From Gamarada debralockiae (Eukaryota > Ascomycota > Leotiomycetes > Helotiales > Hyphodiscaceae), in contig NXFV01000965.1 of NCBI GenBank assembly GCA_002803225.1, positions 1 to 38,233 of the forward strand: a DNA stretch of 38,233 bases, given 5' to 3'. Every line of letters begins with the position of its first letter. The stretch's first letter is position 1. A model generated the notes under the pieces. That model saw only the letters and a list, made by a program, of their open reading frames with translations. It was not told the origin of the DNA and ran no database searches. Made by a program: the position numbers and the translations under genes. This document shows positions 1 to 10,830 of the stretch, piece by piece.

Positions 1-245
1 TTAGTATCCCATTTGCGCCTCGTATCGGCGCAGGCTCTTGGCCGTGTGACCGCCTTTTTCTACTATCGTGGCCGATGGGGCGGGGATAGCTATTACTGCT
101 ATCCCTTGGTCGGCAGACACCTAGCAGCTTCGCCGCTGGGTCTCAGCTGAATACATTGCTTCTACTTCGTATAATTACTAGTAATTGGCTATATAGCATC
201 GACTGACTCTGCTCCAAGTAAATTGTTTGTCTTCAATCCCCCCAG
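1..245 (+). promoter_or_regulatory. Upstream region of the L-amino-acid oxidase gene
   Basis: This stretch has no open frame of note and lies directly before the oxidase ATG at 246. It becomes AT-rich at about 165-200, with a short TATATAG-like run near 190 about 55 bases before the ATG. That could serve as a core promoter element, but no specific regulator site can be assigned. Confidence 0.3.
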
Positions 246-2375
246 ATGACTTTCCGTTCAACGCTGCTCCTTCTGGGCGTGGGATTTGTTCTCATTCAAC
301 GGGTGCGGGGCAGTCTTCTCCCAACTGCATCGATCTCATTCAGCTACCCAACAATCATCGAAGCTAATGGACTGAGCAACATACGTATCGAATACCACCG
401 CCCCATAGATGGTCATTTGGCTATCCACTATGGAGCTTGCGAGGAGTCTCTTTCCCACCCATCCCTTGCCCACCATAGTGTTGGTTCGACGTATGTAGGA
501 AATCATCGCCTCGCAAGTAGACATGAGCACTGGACGGACCAGCGACCAGTGACATTTGTTTGGATTGTTCCGGAGAATGTGGCCAATGGTGGTTGTCTCC
601 ATGCGTATTCCGGAGAAGATTTGATAGGAACATCTCAGCCGATAACGGTGGTCAGAAGGAAAGAGAGACGTGGCATTGCTTTGGCTGACATTGCTGAAGT
701 CGAAGGTCCTTGGTTCGATGGCGTGGAATCTCTCAAACAAAAAGAGCCTGACAGTGTATTTGTTGCCAAGGCCAAGGATCAACGGATTGGTATTCTGGGA
801 GGTGGTATGTCAGGTTTGATGACGTCGGTAGGATCGGTCCCTATTACCAGTAGTTCACTACACTTGCTAAGATATGTATAGCATCTCCTAGAGTCTGTGG
901 GCATTCACAATTGGACGATCATTGAATCGACCGACCGAGTCGGTGGACGGGTACACACTAGCTACCTTAACAACACCGCCCCCGATCAATATCAATACCA
1001 GGAGATGGGTCCTATGAGATTTCCCGTTAGCATCACGTATCCTCAAAATGGGGAAACAATCGAGATCAAGGACCACAAGATGGTCTTTCAACTAGCTGCT
1101 ACTCTGAACGAGATCAATGGTCATGATCCCGCTCTCTCTGTTGATTTCATAGAATGGATTGAGGACAGCGCGAATGAACCAGTCGACACTGACAAGCGCC
1201 GTCCTGACGGTACCGTTCCTGGCAACGCAGAAGTCGCTGCCAACTCCTCCCTTGCCCCTACCCCAGCGCAGGTAGACAACGCGACCGCCGTGACCGCCGA
1301 CGAGGATGCAGTCGTCCAGTGGCTGACATTGAACGTGACCAACATCACGGAAATGGCCAACAACATCTTCCGCGCACACAAGAAAGCTGTCGACGCAGGT
1401 TATCTTGGCTGGTCTGAATCCGCTTATTTGCGTTATCATCTGGACGCAACCCTCAATGTGACAGACGAGATCGATGATCTCTCGGATTCTTATGACAACT
1501 GGTTGTACGATAATGAGTATTTCTCTGCAACAAAGTGGAGGACCATCGACAAGGGCTTGAGTCGTCTGCCGGCGGCGTTTACGCCACTCGTCAGTAACAA
1601 GACACTCTTCAACAGCGTTGTTAATGAATTGTCCTGGAATGAAGCAACACAGAAGATGACCGTTTTCTATAAGCCCCGCAATATGTCGTGGGTTAAAAGC
1701 TCTTCGATGGAGTTCGACTATGTAGTCACGGCCGTGCCATTCACGAAGGTCCGTCTGTGGCGATTGCCGGCCTACTCATCGCTCTTGAGCAGGGCGATTA
1801 ACAGATACAGCTACGATCCTGCTTGCAAGGTGGCAATCCTGTATAAGACCCGCTTCTGGGAACATCTGGAGTACCCCATCATCGGTGGCTGTGGAGCAGT
1901 CAATATCACCGGCATCGGAAACATCTGCTATCCGTCGTACAAGATCAACTCGACCGGACCTGGCGTCCTCCTCGCGTCATACGAGAGCGGTACTTATGCG
2001 TCGTCTCTTCAAGCTCTCTCGGATAGTGACCATGTAGCTCTTGTTCAGCGAGCCATGGTAGATGTCCATGGGGAGATTGCCAATGAGCAGTTCACGGGGA
2101 TCTATGATCGGGTTTGCTGGGGCAACATGCCTGACCAGGCCGGTGCGTGGTTGGGTCCTTTGAGTGGTCAGCAACAATTGTATCTCCCGTCATTTTTTAA
2201 TACAGAAATGCACACCATCTTCGTTGGGGAGCATACGAGCTATGTTCATGCATGGATATGGAGCGCCTTAGAGAGTGGCGTCCGAGGTACCGTGCAGCTC
2301 CTCTTAGAGATGGGGCTAGTTGATGAAGCGAAGCAGATTACAGAGACTTGGATGGCTAGGTGGTTGACTTTGTGA
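246..2375 (+). CDS. Secreted L-amino-acid oxidase (flavin amine oxidoreductase family)
   Basis: Two exons, 246-827 and 882-2375, joined in phase 0 across a 54-nt intron (GTAGGA...TATAG, branch-like TGCTAAG) give about 691 residues, the usual size of fungal L-amino-acid oxidases. The first ~22 residues form a hydrophobic signal peptide (LLLLGVGFVLI). The FAD-binding Rossmann motif GILGGGMSG lies at about residues 182-190 and is followed after the splice by the acidic IIES and the VGGRVHT motif. The C-terminus carries the FAD/substrate motif GEHTSYVHAWIWSALESG. Several NxS/NxT sequons fit secretion. The family oxidises L-amino acids to 2-oxo acids with release of ammonia and H2O2, often for nitrogen scavenging. 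No stop or frame break was seen, so this appears functional. Exact substrate preference cannot be read from the sequence. Confidence 0.9.
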
Positions 2376-2506
2376 TGATATCGTGCATATAACGCGCGTA
2401 AATGTGAGTTTATGGCATAAAGATCTGTGATAGTACAGTGAGGCAGATATGAAGGCGTATATAGTTAGCAAGAAAGCCCGGCCAAGCTCAGATCTCTAAC
2501 CTCACA

Positions 2507-2704
2507 TCAATGCGAGTGGATAAAACCGAAGGCACTCAGTAATCCAAACATATGTATTAAACCAGCAAAGACAACCATGAAATGAAATATCTGATGGCTG
2601 CATCCGTAAATGTCGTACCGAAGTTGGTACCATCTTTCTAGAATCCTTGCTGCATAAACTATAGCTCCGAGCAGATTCAGAATTGCCGTTATGAGCATGT
2701 ATGT
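2507..2704 (-). pseudogene. C-terminal scrap of a PAQR / hemolysin-III-like membrane receptor
   Basis: The minus strand encodes the last part of a PAQR (adiponectin-receptor/Izh-like) protein: a transmembrane stretch followed by AARILERW, then YDIYGCSHQIFHFMVVFAG and a final His-containing segment near the stop. The SHQ-x-FH pattern is diagnostic for the metal-binding end of this family. Only the final two or three membrane helices are present. Upstream on this strand, homology ends near 2704, where a SET-like scrap begins on the other strand. The full family protein has seven helices, so this is a truncated relic. The frame itself is still open. Confidence 0.7.
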
Positions 2705-2734
2705 CGAAGGGACTATCGATACGCAATGAAAACA

Positions 2735-3084
2735 CACGAGGCAACGATTCATTGCACGGAAAACGATTAAAGGCAGGCGAGGAGATTACGGTTTTCTATA
2801 ACAAGAGCTATTTTGGAGAGGATAACTTGTTATTAACACTAGCTGGAAGCAGTAATCGATCTACGTCAAATTGTACTAGCGGCCCTTCCAGAAATCTTAC
2901 ATCGGGTTTAGACGTAACCTGGGCCTATCTTGACAGATGTTTTGGGGCTGCTCCAGACCAGGTGTTAATATACTCCTGTTCAATCTATGAGAACCATAAG
3001 AAATTATACAGATACCAGTGGCTTAAGGCAAAGCACAAAGGCAGACGTAATAATGAGGAACGTGTCTACTCTCTGATATCCTAA
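2735..3084 (+). pseudogene. SET-domain-like C-terminal fragment
   Basis: An open frame contains AGEEITVFYNKSYFGEDN. This resembles the end of SET lysine-methyltransferase domains, where GEE(I/L)TxxYG is followed by a Tyr-Phe-Gly-x-x-Asn block. The preceding catalytic core (NHxC motif) is absent, and the cysteine-rich post-SET tail does not follow. It is read here as a fragment rather than a working enzyme. It abuts the PAQR scrap on the opposite strand with 30 bases or fewer between them. The remaining ~90 residues were not recognised. A chance resemblance is possible because the match is short. Confidence 0.4.
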
Positions 3085-3435
3085 TAGAAGCGGAGGAAAG
3101 GCTGGCACATAACAGCTTCCAATCGCGATTTCAGTGGATAATATTTTTTCAGCTAATAAGCTATATCACTATAATTACTTAGTCCCTACAGATAGTTCTA
3201 GTAATACTTATGACAAGTACAAAGATAGCATTGTTATCAGCAGTATGAGCGGGAGTAATCCAACAAGACCAGGTGCAGGAACAGGGTGCAGAGACTATAG
3301 GTAGAGAACATTAGCTATTATCTATCTTTGATTATTTTCAATATTACTCTATAACTATAGTTTTTTGAATTTATTAAGTCATACTTTATATAAAGAGATT
3401 AAGGCTAAAAAAATATAGCTTACTTAAGTAATATA
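3085..3435. other. AT-rich non-coding stretch
   Basis: This stretch is AT-rich, with runs of TATA and AAAAA and no frame worth calling. It ends at the target duplication (ATATA, 3431-3435) of the solo LTR that follows. Nothing else was recognised. Confidence 0.6.
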
Positions 3436-3694
3436 TCTTGCAATATGGTTACGTGATGGACGAAAAGGGTAGGAGAATGCGATTGGATTATTAAGGTATG
3501 AAGATGCTGGAGATACTGATGAACAAACCAAGTACAGTAGTTTGTACTTATAGACAGGAATCCTCCCTATGACTCATAGAACACGTCACACCGATCAAGT
3601 GATCCTATGACACATGACACCATGTGACACCATGTGACTCAGCAGGCAGCACTATCTGCCTAGAACCAGAGTCACCTGATTACTCATTCCAACA
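3436..3694 (-). mobile_element. Solo LTR, copia-like, copy 1
   Basis: This 259-bp block is a close reverse-complement copy of 37779-38026. On the minus strand it starts TGTTGGAAT and ends ATTGCAAGA, a pair of imperfect inverted ends. It contains a TATAAGTAC box in the part where an LTR promoter is expected. It is flanked by a perfect 5-bp direct repeat, ATATA at 3431-3435 and 3695-3699, the target duplication expected for integrase-mediated insertion. No gag, pol, primer-binding site or second same-orientation LTR is adjacent, so it is a solo LTR left by recombination. The TGTTGG start suggests Ty1/copia, but that class call is inference. The ends are TG...GA rather than the usual TG...CA. 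Confidence 0.8.
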
Positions 3695-3699
3695 ATATA

Positions 3700-4046
3700 C
3701 TTAAACTTCTATAGTATATAACAAGTTTTTTTAATTAATCTAGCCTATATAACTAAAGTAAATTCTATCTCTAAAGAGGTAACTTTCTTAACTCTCTTTA
3801 TTTTAGAATATTATATATACAAACTATATATATAATAAAAACAAAGGCTAAAAGAAGGTTCTAATAAGTTAAACTAACTCTAGACAACCTATAGGATAAG
3901 CTAAGTTTAAGAAAATCCCAAAAATCATCTTTACTTATAATACTAATATATTTTCTCTAATATTACCACAAGAGCTCCTGCTCTCTACATTATCCTTAAA
4001 AAAAACTCTAGCCTATGTCTACCATTCTTATAATTTGATATAATAA
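3700..4046. other. Extremely AT-rich stretch
   Basis: Very AT-rich DNA with TATATATA runs, many stops in all frames and no coding sign. It directly truncates the 5' side of the deaminase relic. The composition fits an old transposon decayed by C-to-T mutation, but no element identity can be given. Confidence 0.55.
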
Positions 4047-5389
4047 AGCCTTAAACAATTAAGGCTTGACTTTACTATTAGGGCACGAGCTATGCAGGTC
4101 TTATTTACTAGGCTTGAAAGTATATTTTACCCATCTGCCGACAGTTTCGAAGTACAGGAGATCCTCGGGGAGATCGTGAAACAGGCTCACGAACTTATTA
4201 TGGCAGCTGACCTCAGCACAGTTCTAGAAAGTTTCTCGGGAAATCCAAGCTTAAGGGATCGCCTGCTAGAAGCAATTGGCAAGCTTGGCTGATATTACTC
4301 TGCTACCTGTGAGCTCGTCTGTGCCGTGAGGGACAGGAGATGCCGGATATTCCAGAACGTGCAGGTCGAGGTCTTTCAGACCCCAATACCTACCTCTGTT
4401 GGGGATGCGACCTGGAAGGTCCACACTAAGATCCAACTCCTCTTTTTCTATGAGCTTCATCCAGGTCGTCCACGGCCGAGGTATATCTGCTCTAGCAAGG
4501 GTGCTTGTTATCTGTGCAATCTCTTTTACTTCCATAGAGGCTTATACGTTCCTCGAACACACGGCAGGCTCTACGAGAAATGGATCCTACCAGACTGGTT
4601 AGACGTCACGGTAGAACAGCGGCGAGGCCTTGGTATCATCTTGACTAGGTTGAAAGCAACTCTGGAGAACAGATCCAAAGGGTCTCGAGGTCAAAGAAGA
4701 GGAGATACCTCCACCCGAACGAGAGTGTCTTGCTACCACTTGCGCACTGGCCACCATCATCCGCTCTCTCTCGCAATTAGTTGTCAATAGCCGCGGCTTC
4801 GACGTCCACGATTCGACCATGGTCCCCCTTATCGAGGAAGAGAAGCCGCATGGTAGATTGTCTCCGAGGACAGACACTCCTTTGACTCCCCGAGAACACC
4901 TCTGGAGCCACCTCATGATACTTAAAGTATCCCGCAGTGATGGAGGACATATTGTGGCTCCAGCCACTGTCTCTCTCACTAATACCTATGGGGAGGACGT
5001 ACCAGCTCCGGATGTATCTCTAGCCACTGTTCGATACTGCGAACTCCTGTGCTACCAATCGATCACAGCAACGACCCCATCGCTGTATGTGCAGCTAGAT
5101 AGGCCATCTCTAACATTAGAGTTTGTTCAAGTATTCTCTGGCTGACTATCGATTGCGCAGGCAAAAGATGCTACTATGTGGAGCAAGGGATATCGGGTTG
5201 TTGATATTAGAGATATTCCAACTGCTATAGAGCTGCAACTAAATTGTTTTGGATACGTCCAATGAGCTTACATTCCAATTGCAAAACTATCAGAAGGGAA
5301 TAGTATGCTTCACGTTTGTGTGGGACGGTCAGTTTCGGGGCGAAGATCGGGATCTCTTAGAAATCTCTAGAGATACGCAGGTCTTCTGA
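4047..5389 (+). pseudogene. OTT_1508-like deaminase family protein, broken
   Basis: The family signature is clear: KVHTKIQLLFFYEL (the position of the zinc/catalytic HxE; here HTK replaces the expected H-A/T-E), then ICSSKGACYLCNLF, which supplies the paired cysteines, then YVPRTHGRLYEKW. These are hallmarks of the fungal OTT_1508-like branch of the nucleic-acid deaminase superfamily, whose substrates are unknown. Lesions: an in-frame TGA at 4290-4292 inside a region that reads on perfectly, a frame change near 4670-4690, a TGA at 5143-5145, and another frame change near 5250. Coding similarity resumes after each one and ends at a TGA at 5387-5389. The 5' end is cut off by AT-rich DNA. A loss-of-function relic is the simplest reading. 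Confidence 0.7.
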
Positions 5390-5597
5390 GCGTAGGTGTG
5401 AAGGGCAGGGCTGTCAGATTGAATTTTTGCATTAATTAGATAGCCTCATTGGTATTAACATTATTAACATGGTTCACCAAATAGAGCATCTTTGCACCCT
5501 CTTCCCTGTCCCTAAGACATTCAATCTTTGTTCTCCTTCAAGAGGTCTTACCGTCGTTTGAACCACCTCCATGTACGTTTGATGAAGTGGGTCGAAA

Positions 5598-6147
5598 TTA
5601 AAATCTTTCCCGCCATTCTAAGAAATCGACTTGGTCCGTGACCTGGCTGGCTTGTGTCCCAACTATAGGACTTGATGAACTCTTTCTCTCTACCTCTTCG
5701 GCCGCTGCTGTTGATTGCGATTTCATAAGAGCTACCCCGTTTGTCGCTGGGTAGGGCGGTGCATCCTCGAGAAGAAAGGTAGGCGGGAAAATCACAAATA
5801 GCTCCGTATTTCCTTCGGAAGTACCTGTCAAGCTCTGCTCTCCCGCGCCGGCCTCTACTTCTTCAAATCTAAGCGCCTCCCACTCGAGGTCTTCGGAATG
5901 GCTCAGTTCAAAGTTCGGCTCGAACACCTCTCTGGTATGCTGCACAATATACTAAGTCCCGCGAGCCTGCTGTGCAACTTGCTCAAGGTTAGATCTGAAG
6001 TTTTCATAGTCAGCGCCGGAAAAGAGTTCCTGAACACACCACCCAACTTCTCTGACAACGCGCTTTACCCCGTTTGTGGAATTTTCTGCTTGCTCTTCAA
6101 GGAAGATAGAGAGTACAAGAGACGGTAGAATGATTCCTTCTTGCTAT
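5598..6147 (-). pseudogene. Unidentified coding relic with in-frame TAG
   Basis: The minus-strand frame is open from about 6147 to 5598 except for a TAG at 5952-5954. Reading through it gives about 180 residues: a moderately helical N-terminal part with WCVQELFSG, then an acidic C-terminal part rich in E, S and P that contains SEDLEWEAL. One C-to-T change (CAG to TAG) would explain the stop. The sequence upstream of 6147 has further short frames that suggest more of the gene in other phases. I do not recognise the family. It could be a conserved fungal hypothetical protein, but this is weak. Confidence 0.4.
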
Positions 6148-6418
6148 TCTCCACGGCTAGACGGACCAGAACTTGCCGGCTCACGTCTTCTTCGTCTTCG
6201 ATATAAGTCGGCTGGAAAATGTGCTCGTCAATAAGATCAGTCTAATCTCTGTAGCAAAGTTACGCCAGGCAATAGCAATACAGCGCCTGGTGCTTCCGCT
6301 AGGCAAGGTATTAGTCATACAGGATCAGCAACGCCGGACCGTCACCACAGCTGCCTCGGGGGACGGAGGTGTGCAGCAGTGTGATATCCATACAAAGGCG
6401 AAATTAGTCGAGGTAGGC

Positions 6419-6706
6419 TTAATACCAAGCTTCCGTCTTCAGAAGGAGCCGAAAAGTTTCATATATAAGCAATTCAAGGCAGAATCGCCTTGACGGTAAA
6501 GTTGTGTTGATAGAGTAGGCTTGGAATTGCTGGCTTGCCTGCTTATGCAGCGGCGAGATTGCGCCGAGGAAGGAATTGTAACTGTATTGGGGCTCATGCT
6601 GCTTCTCAAATATGAGCACCGTGGAAGCCAGATTTGTCTCAACGGCAAGCTGTACTAATAGAGTGGTTTCATTATTCTCATGGTTCCCGAGGATTTTGAA
6701 ATACAT
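6419..6706 (-). pseudogene. Unidentified short coding relic
   Basis: A 95-codon minus-strand frame has protein-like composition, including TNLASTVLIFEKQ and LPSRRFCLELLIYETFRLL. The ATG at 6704-6706 begins an uninterrupted frame to TAA. No domain was recognised and no introns could be joined to it. It may be an exon or fragment of a lost gene on the same strand as the relic at 5598-6147, although the two are in different phases. A chance frame cannot be excluded. Confidence 0.25.
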
Positions 6707-7144
6707 ACAGTAGCGAAGTTAGAAGGAAAGGATCATACTAGTGTTGCCTATTCCCTGGGAATTCAAGCAGAAGCAATTACGTCAGCGGAGTAATCATTTG
6801 TAGTGGAGCTGCATCATGGGCTTTGTATCCGGGCTTTGCCTGCTCTTGAATAGCTGAGAAATTCATGCAAAGGATGGCTGCATTTTGAGATGCAGCTATC
6901 ACAAAGGGCCTATTTTGGTGCGGTGTTCCTTTAGATCATTCATCGCTCTAGTATCTCCTGGCCCGTCGGTATCATCTAGTTCTTCAGTTTCGTCTTCCTC
7001 AAAGGCCAAATCATATGCATATATAGGACCATTCATTCTCATTATCTGGAATATGAGTTATACCAAGTCAATCAATTATATGGATTCATTTATAGCCTAA
7101 TATTTCAACAGATAAGGCTGAAGACAATGAACTTAGACAACCCC
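6707..7144. other. Intergenic stretch, nothing recognised
   Basis: Only short frames are present, including a serine-rich one on the + strand that looks like chance. This stretch holds the downstream side of the CorA-like gene, whose stop is at 7145-7147. No repeat or terminator-like structure was noticed. Confidence 0.5.
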
Positions 7145-8879
7145 TCACACTTTCTCCGTGACATATCCTTCGTCGATTTTACCTCTTAACTTCATTGCCA
7201 TAGCCTTTATGTCTCTCTTTGCCAGGTTCGCGCCCCTCGGCCTCGACTGTAAGTCCTCTTCACCAATCGGTTTCGGCGGGAATAATCTATGCCAAAATGA
7301 CCACAGAAGTGCCGTAATACACGTAATGGGAATTGCTACCACCCAGTAGACCCATAACTTTTTGGACACAGTCCATTTGTCGGTGTCAGGATTATAGTTG
7401 AAGAACGACATGCTAAAGATTGCTGAAATGAAAGTGGCGGGAAAGAAGGTCATTGTGAGGAACGCGATGGCCTTCATGGCGGAGCTATCGACTTGGGCAG
7501 CACGGCCGATCTCAACGCCAATACGGGAATCATACTGCGCTACCGTGTTGAATGCTAGCTGGATCTCGTTCTGCAATCGCTCTTTGTTCGAGACAGAGCG
7601 AGACCTCAAGCTGCCTAGCATATGCTCATAAAAATGCATGCGCTTGTGGATCTTCCTTTGGGTTGTTTTTGTCCTGTCATCTAGGGTTGGCCTTTCGTCG
7701 AAGAACTGGTCATGCTGCATCATCATACATTCGATCGTCTTGACCGCTAGATCAAGCGTCTCGGAAACGTGAATGGCATGTCTGGCAATATCGTGAAGAC
7801 GGAGGTAGTCCGGATTTGGTTTCGTGGACGTCGTGCGCTGGATCTCGGTTTTCCGAACGAGATTTCGGATGCCCCATACCGCATCGTCTTGGAGGCGCAC
7901 GACCTCTTCCGTAAAGACAGAGTGGATCCAGTAAGGGTTACCGACATCAGATAAGTCTGTGGAGTCTAGGAGGGGACTCGGAAGGCGATCTTTGATAGAT
8001 GGCCGCGGATCGAAGATGAGAACAATGGATTGGTTCGTGCCAGGCATCCAGCGGGTGAAGATGTTGAATTTGTACCAAATGTAGTCTTTCTGACCCTCAG
8101 GTACATCCTCGAAGGTTTGCTTAACGAGAAAGCGGAACCAGGTGTCCAAGAATCCGTCAGCAACAGTAATAGCAGATGCGAACTAGAGGAGAATTACTAT
8201 GTCCATCAAAATTCCCCTGCTCATCAGTAGTGTCTTCGCACCCAAAGTAGCCATTTGAGCGCTGGCACCATCGAGACCACCACAACTCAGGCACCTTGAA
8301 CGTCTCCATTAAACCCCGTCGACATCGTGCGCACTCGCGAATTTTGGCAGCCTGTGCACAGCTATTTTATAATGTTAGCTCGCTATTATCTCAAACATGC
8401 CCTTAGAGGACGTACATCACGGTCAACCTCGAATCGTTGACTCCCGATCTTAGGAGGCTGTCCAGCGAGATCTCTATGGTCTCCCAACCGTTTTCGCCTA
8501 TGCAGCAGTTACTATCGACAAAACACCGGAGTACACGTAATTCGAATGATACCTTTCCCTGTTTTCCTCTTCGCGACCTCCAACAACGGACAATCCTGAC
8601 ATGTATTTGTGGCCATCGATTGTCAAGCTCTCGCAAACAGATTGACGCTTGAAGCTATTGCTTAGAGACTCGAAGCAGTGACTAGCCCGACGATGGTTGA
8701 TTACCTGAAGAACTATCTGAATCAAAAGTCTTGGGAAGCTTAAAGAATTCAAGGTCAGGACGAGAAAACTCGATCAAGTGTGCGCCCGCTACTTCGCCAA
8801 GATGTTGGTGCCTGAGGCATATCAGACGTGCGTTGAATCGCAGCGTAGGTGATAACTTGATTTCAAAATGCGGACTTTG
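7145..8879 (-). pseudogene. CorA-like (Mg2+ transporter superfamily) fungal protein with a frame break
   Basis: The long frame 8149-7145 is a typical C-terminal half: a helical stretch, then AFLTMTFFPATFISAIFSMSFFNY as first membrane helix and a second helix WVYWVVAIPITCITALLW. SMS replaces the GMN motif, as is usual in fungal CorA-like proteins. Upstream exons can be joined: 8879-8705, 8647-8416 and from 8361 down, with introns 8648-8704 (57 nt) and 8362-8415 (54 nt), all GT...AG. The third exon, which contains WWSRWCQRSNGYFG, runs into a stop just as the downstream frame opens (about 8175-8205). No GT...AG intron of correct phase joins them, so a single-base shift is likely. No ATG was found: the 5' end fades into AT-rich DNA above 8879. 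It is either a recent pseudogene or an assembly error plus a missed first exon. Confidence 0.65.
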
Positions 8880-9209
8880 TTAATATTAGATAATTGTATT
8901 TTAATAGAATTTAGATTACAATAGTATATAATTCTTAAGTGTGAAATACGATAAAATTGATGTGCTTTTATGACTCGCTTTCCGAAACGCGACACCGAGC
9001 TTTCACGCGCCAATCGCTTTCGCCGACTTTAGGCGACGGGCCCCTAAAGATGTCGCTGACTATGATGGAGAAAGTCAAAAGTCTAAGCCACAACGCCAAC
9101 GTTGCAACACAAATAAGAGACGAGCACCCCTCAAATGATCTTCCTAATATTATCTTCCGTTCAGTATTGATATTAATAAATATCTCTTTATCGAACACGT
9201 TAGGGTGAG

Positions 9210-10423
9210 ATGCCCAACGGATCACGGAAGGTTCATCACAAATCCAGATATGGATGCAGCCAGTGCAAACAAAGGCACGTGAAAGTATGATTTCGAACAG
9301 ATCACAAAGTTTGCTGTAGACTAGCTGACGATTCCACAAGTGCGATGAGCAACCACCTCGTTGCGGAAACTGCATCAAATGGGACAAAAAATGCGACTAC
9401 GAGCTTTTCGGATTCCCACTCCGTCGAACGTTCGCCCGGCCTAAAGCGTCGCGCATTAGAAAAGATGACAACGTTGCCAGGCAGTTTCCCATTCCTCCGT
9501 CTCCGCCTGAAATGAACCTCGCACAGTTAGAGCTCATGCATCACTACTCGATATACACTTCTAGCACCCTTCACGACGGGAGAGACGTTGGCCTCAAATG
9601 GGATGATGTTGTACCACAGCAAGCCCAGGCCCACGAATTTTTGATGCACGCTGTTCTTGCTGTATCTGCCCTCCATATCGTCTATCTTCGCGGCTTGACT
9701 AAGTCGACAGAACGGTATCTTGTTCAGGCTGAATCTCACCACAACGAAGCTCTTAGACTCTTCCGTTCCACCGTCACGGAACTAACACCAAAGAACTGCA
9801 CCGCGGCCGTTACCTTCTCAGTCCTTCTTTTGATCTTCTCCTGCGGAACTTCACAGCTTCCTGATCGACTGCATTCTCACAACCTCATGGATAGCCTTAT
9901 CACAGTCCTGAAATCATCCCAACGCCACTGGAAAATTTTCAGCTCTGTACAGCATTGGATATCAGGTGGACCCCTAGGCGGATTCCCGCCTTTGCGCAGT
10001 GTCGGCCACCTTCCTTTGAACTACAGGACAGACTCTGCTCTGGAGGCTTTGGCTGCACTCGAACTTTTCAACGCAAATTCGCCGGACAACGAGGAGGACA
10101 AATTGGTCTATCAAGACACGATCATCAATATCGAACAGTCTCTTAGAGATGGTTTAGCTCTTCCTAGAGTAGAGTGGCTAGTCACAGTTTCGGATGAGTA
10201 CATGATGCTATTAGAGCAGAAACGACCTATGGCGGTGATCCTATTAGCGCATGGAGCCACTCATCATGCGCCGTGCAGGTGGTTCGTGCATAATTGGGGA
10301 CGGGATGCTGTCAAATGTATTGAGAGATTGCTGGATCCTATGTGGAAACCCTGCTTAGCATGGCCGCTCAAGGAGTTGGGCCTTACTAGTGAGGTTGAGA
10401 CTAGTCTTTCGTCTGTCAATTGA
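9210..10423 (+). CDS. Zn2Cys6 transcription factor, UPC2-like (sterol uptake control type)
   Basis: Two exons, 9210-9284 and 9341-10423, with a 56-nt intron (GTATGA...CACAAG, branch-like CTGAC) splitting the zinc cluster after codon 25. The spliced protein is about 385 residues. The cluster has CSQC, then C-x6-C-x2-C-x6-C, ending DKKCDYE, with a basic MPNGSRKVHHKSRYG start. The region after the linker (LAQLELMHHYSIYT, then HEFLMHAVLAVSALH) is typical of the fungal UPC2-like regulators. In other fungi these control sterol and lipid genes, but targets here are unknown. It is convergent with the RTA1 gene 400 bases downstream. All six cluster cysteines are present and the frame is clean. Confidence 0.85.
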
Positions 10424-10830
10424 ACCAAATCTACAGCTAAATCCTTTTTAATCATTTTATTTTGTTATGAATTATCACCTTCTCAAATAGGGCGTCGATT
10501 CGTCGTAAATAGTCCAAGTGTAAGACAGCATAGATTCGGCTAGTGCCCTCTTTCTGCAGAGTGAGGTTTTCGCACCTTCGTTTATTTATTTTACATCCTT
10601 GTTCCCTAACATGACTCATGTTTGAATTCCGTTGCATTCTTCTATCATACAAGTACCCAATCTCTTGCGTTTAAAAGGCCACACCAACCCCTGGCACAAA
10701 TACATTGTGGAACACAAACCCAGGTTGTCCACCCCATTCGACGGTTGTTATCTAATAAGTGAAGCCCTCAGGAGAGCCCGCCACTTCTTTGTCCCATGAA
10801 ATTCACCAATTCTCGCAACTGGTCTTACTT
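10424..10830. other. Convergent intergenic region
   Basis: This region lies between the 3' ends of the UPC2-like regulator (+) and the RTA1 gene (-). It contains AT-rich runs such as CTTTTTAATCATTTTATTTTG just after the regulator's stop that could serve as 3'-end signals. There is no credible coding frame. Confidence 0.45.

Noticed and set aside
3600..3660. Tandem-looking CACATGACACCATGTGACACCATGTGA, a possible CRISPR-like or satellite repeat
   Set aside because: It lies inside solo LTR copy 1 and is a short local duplication absent from copy 2. There are no spacers and no array.
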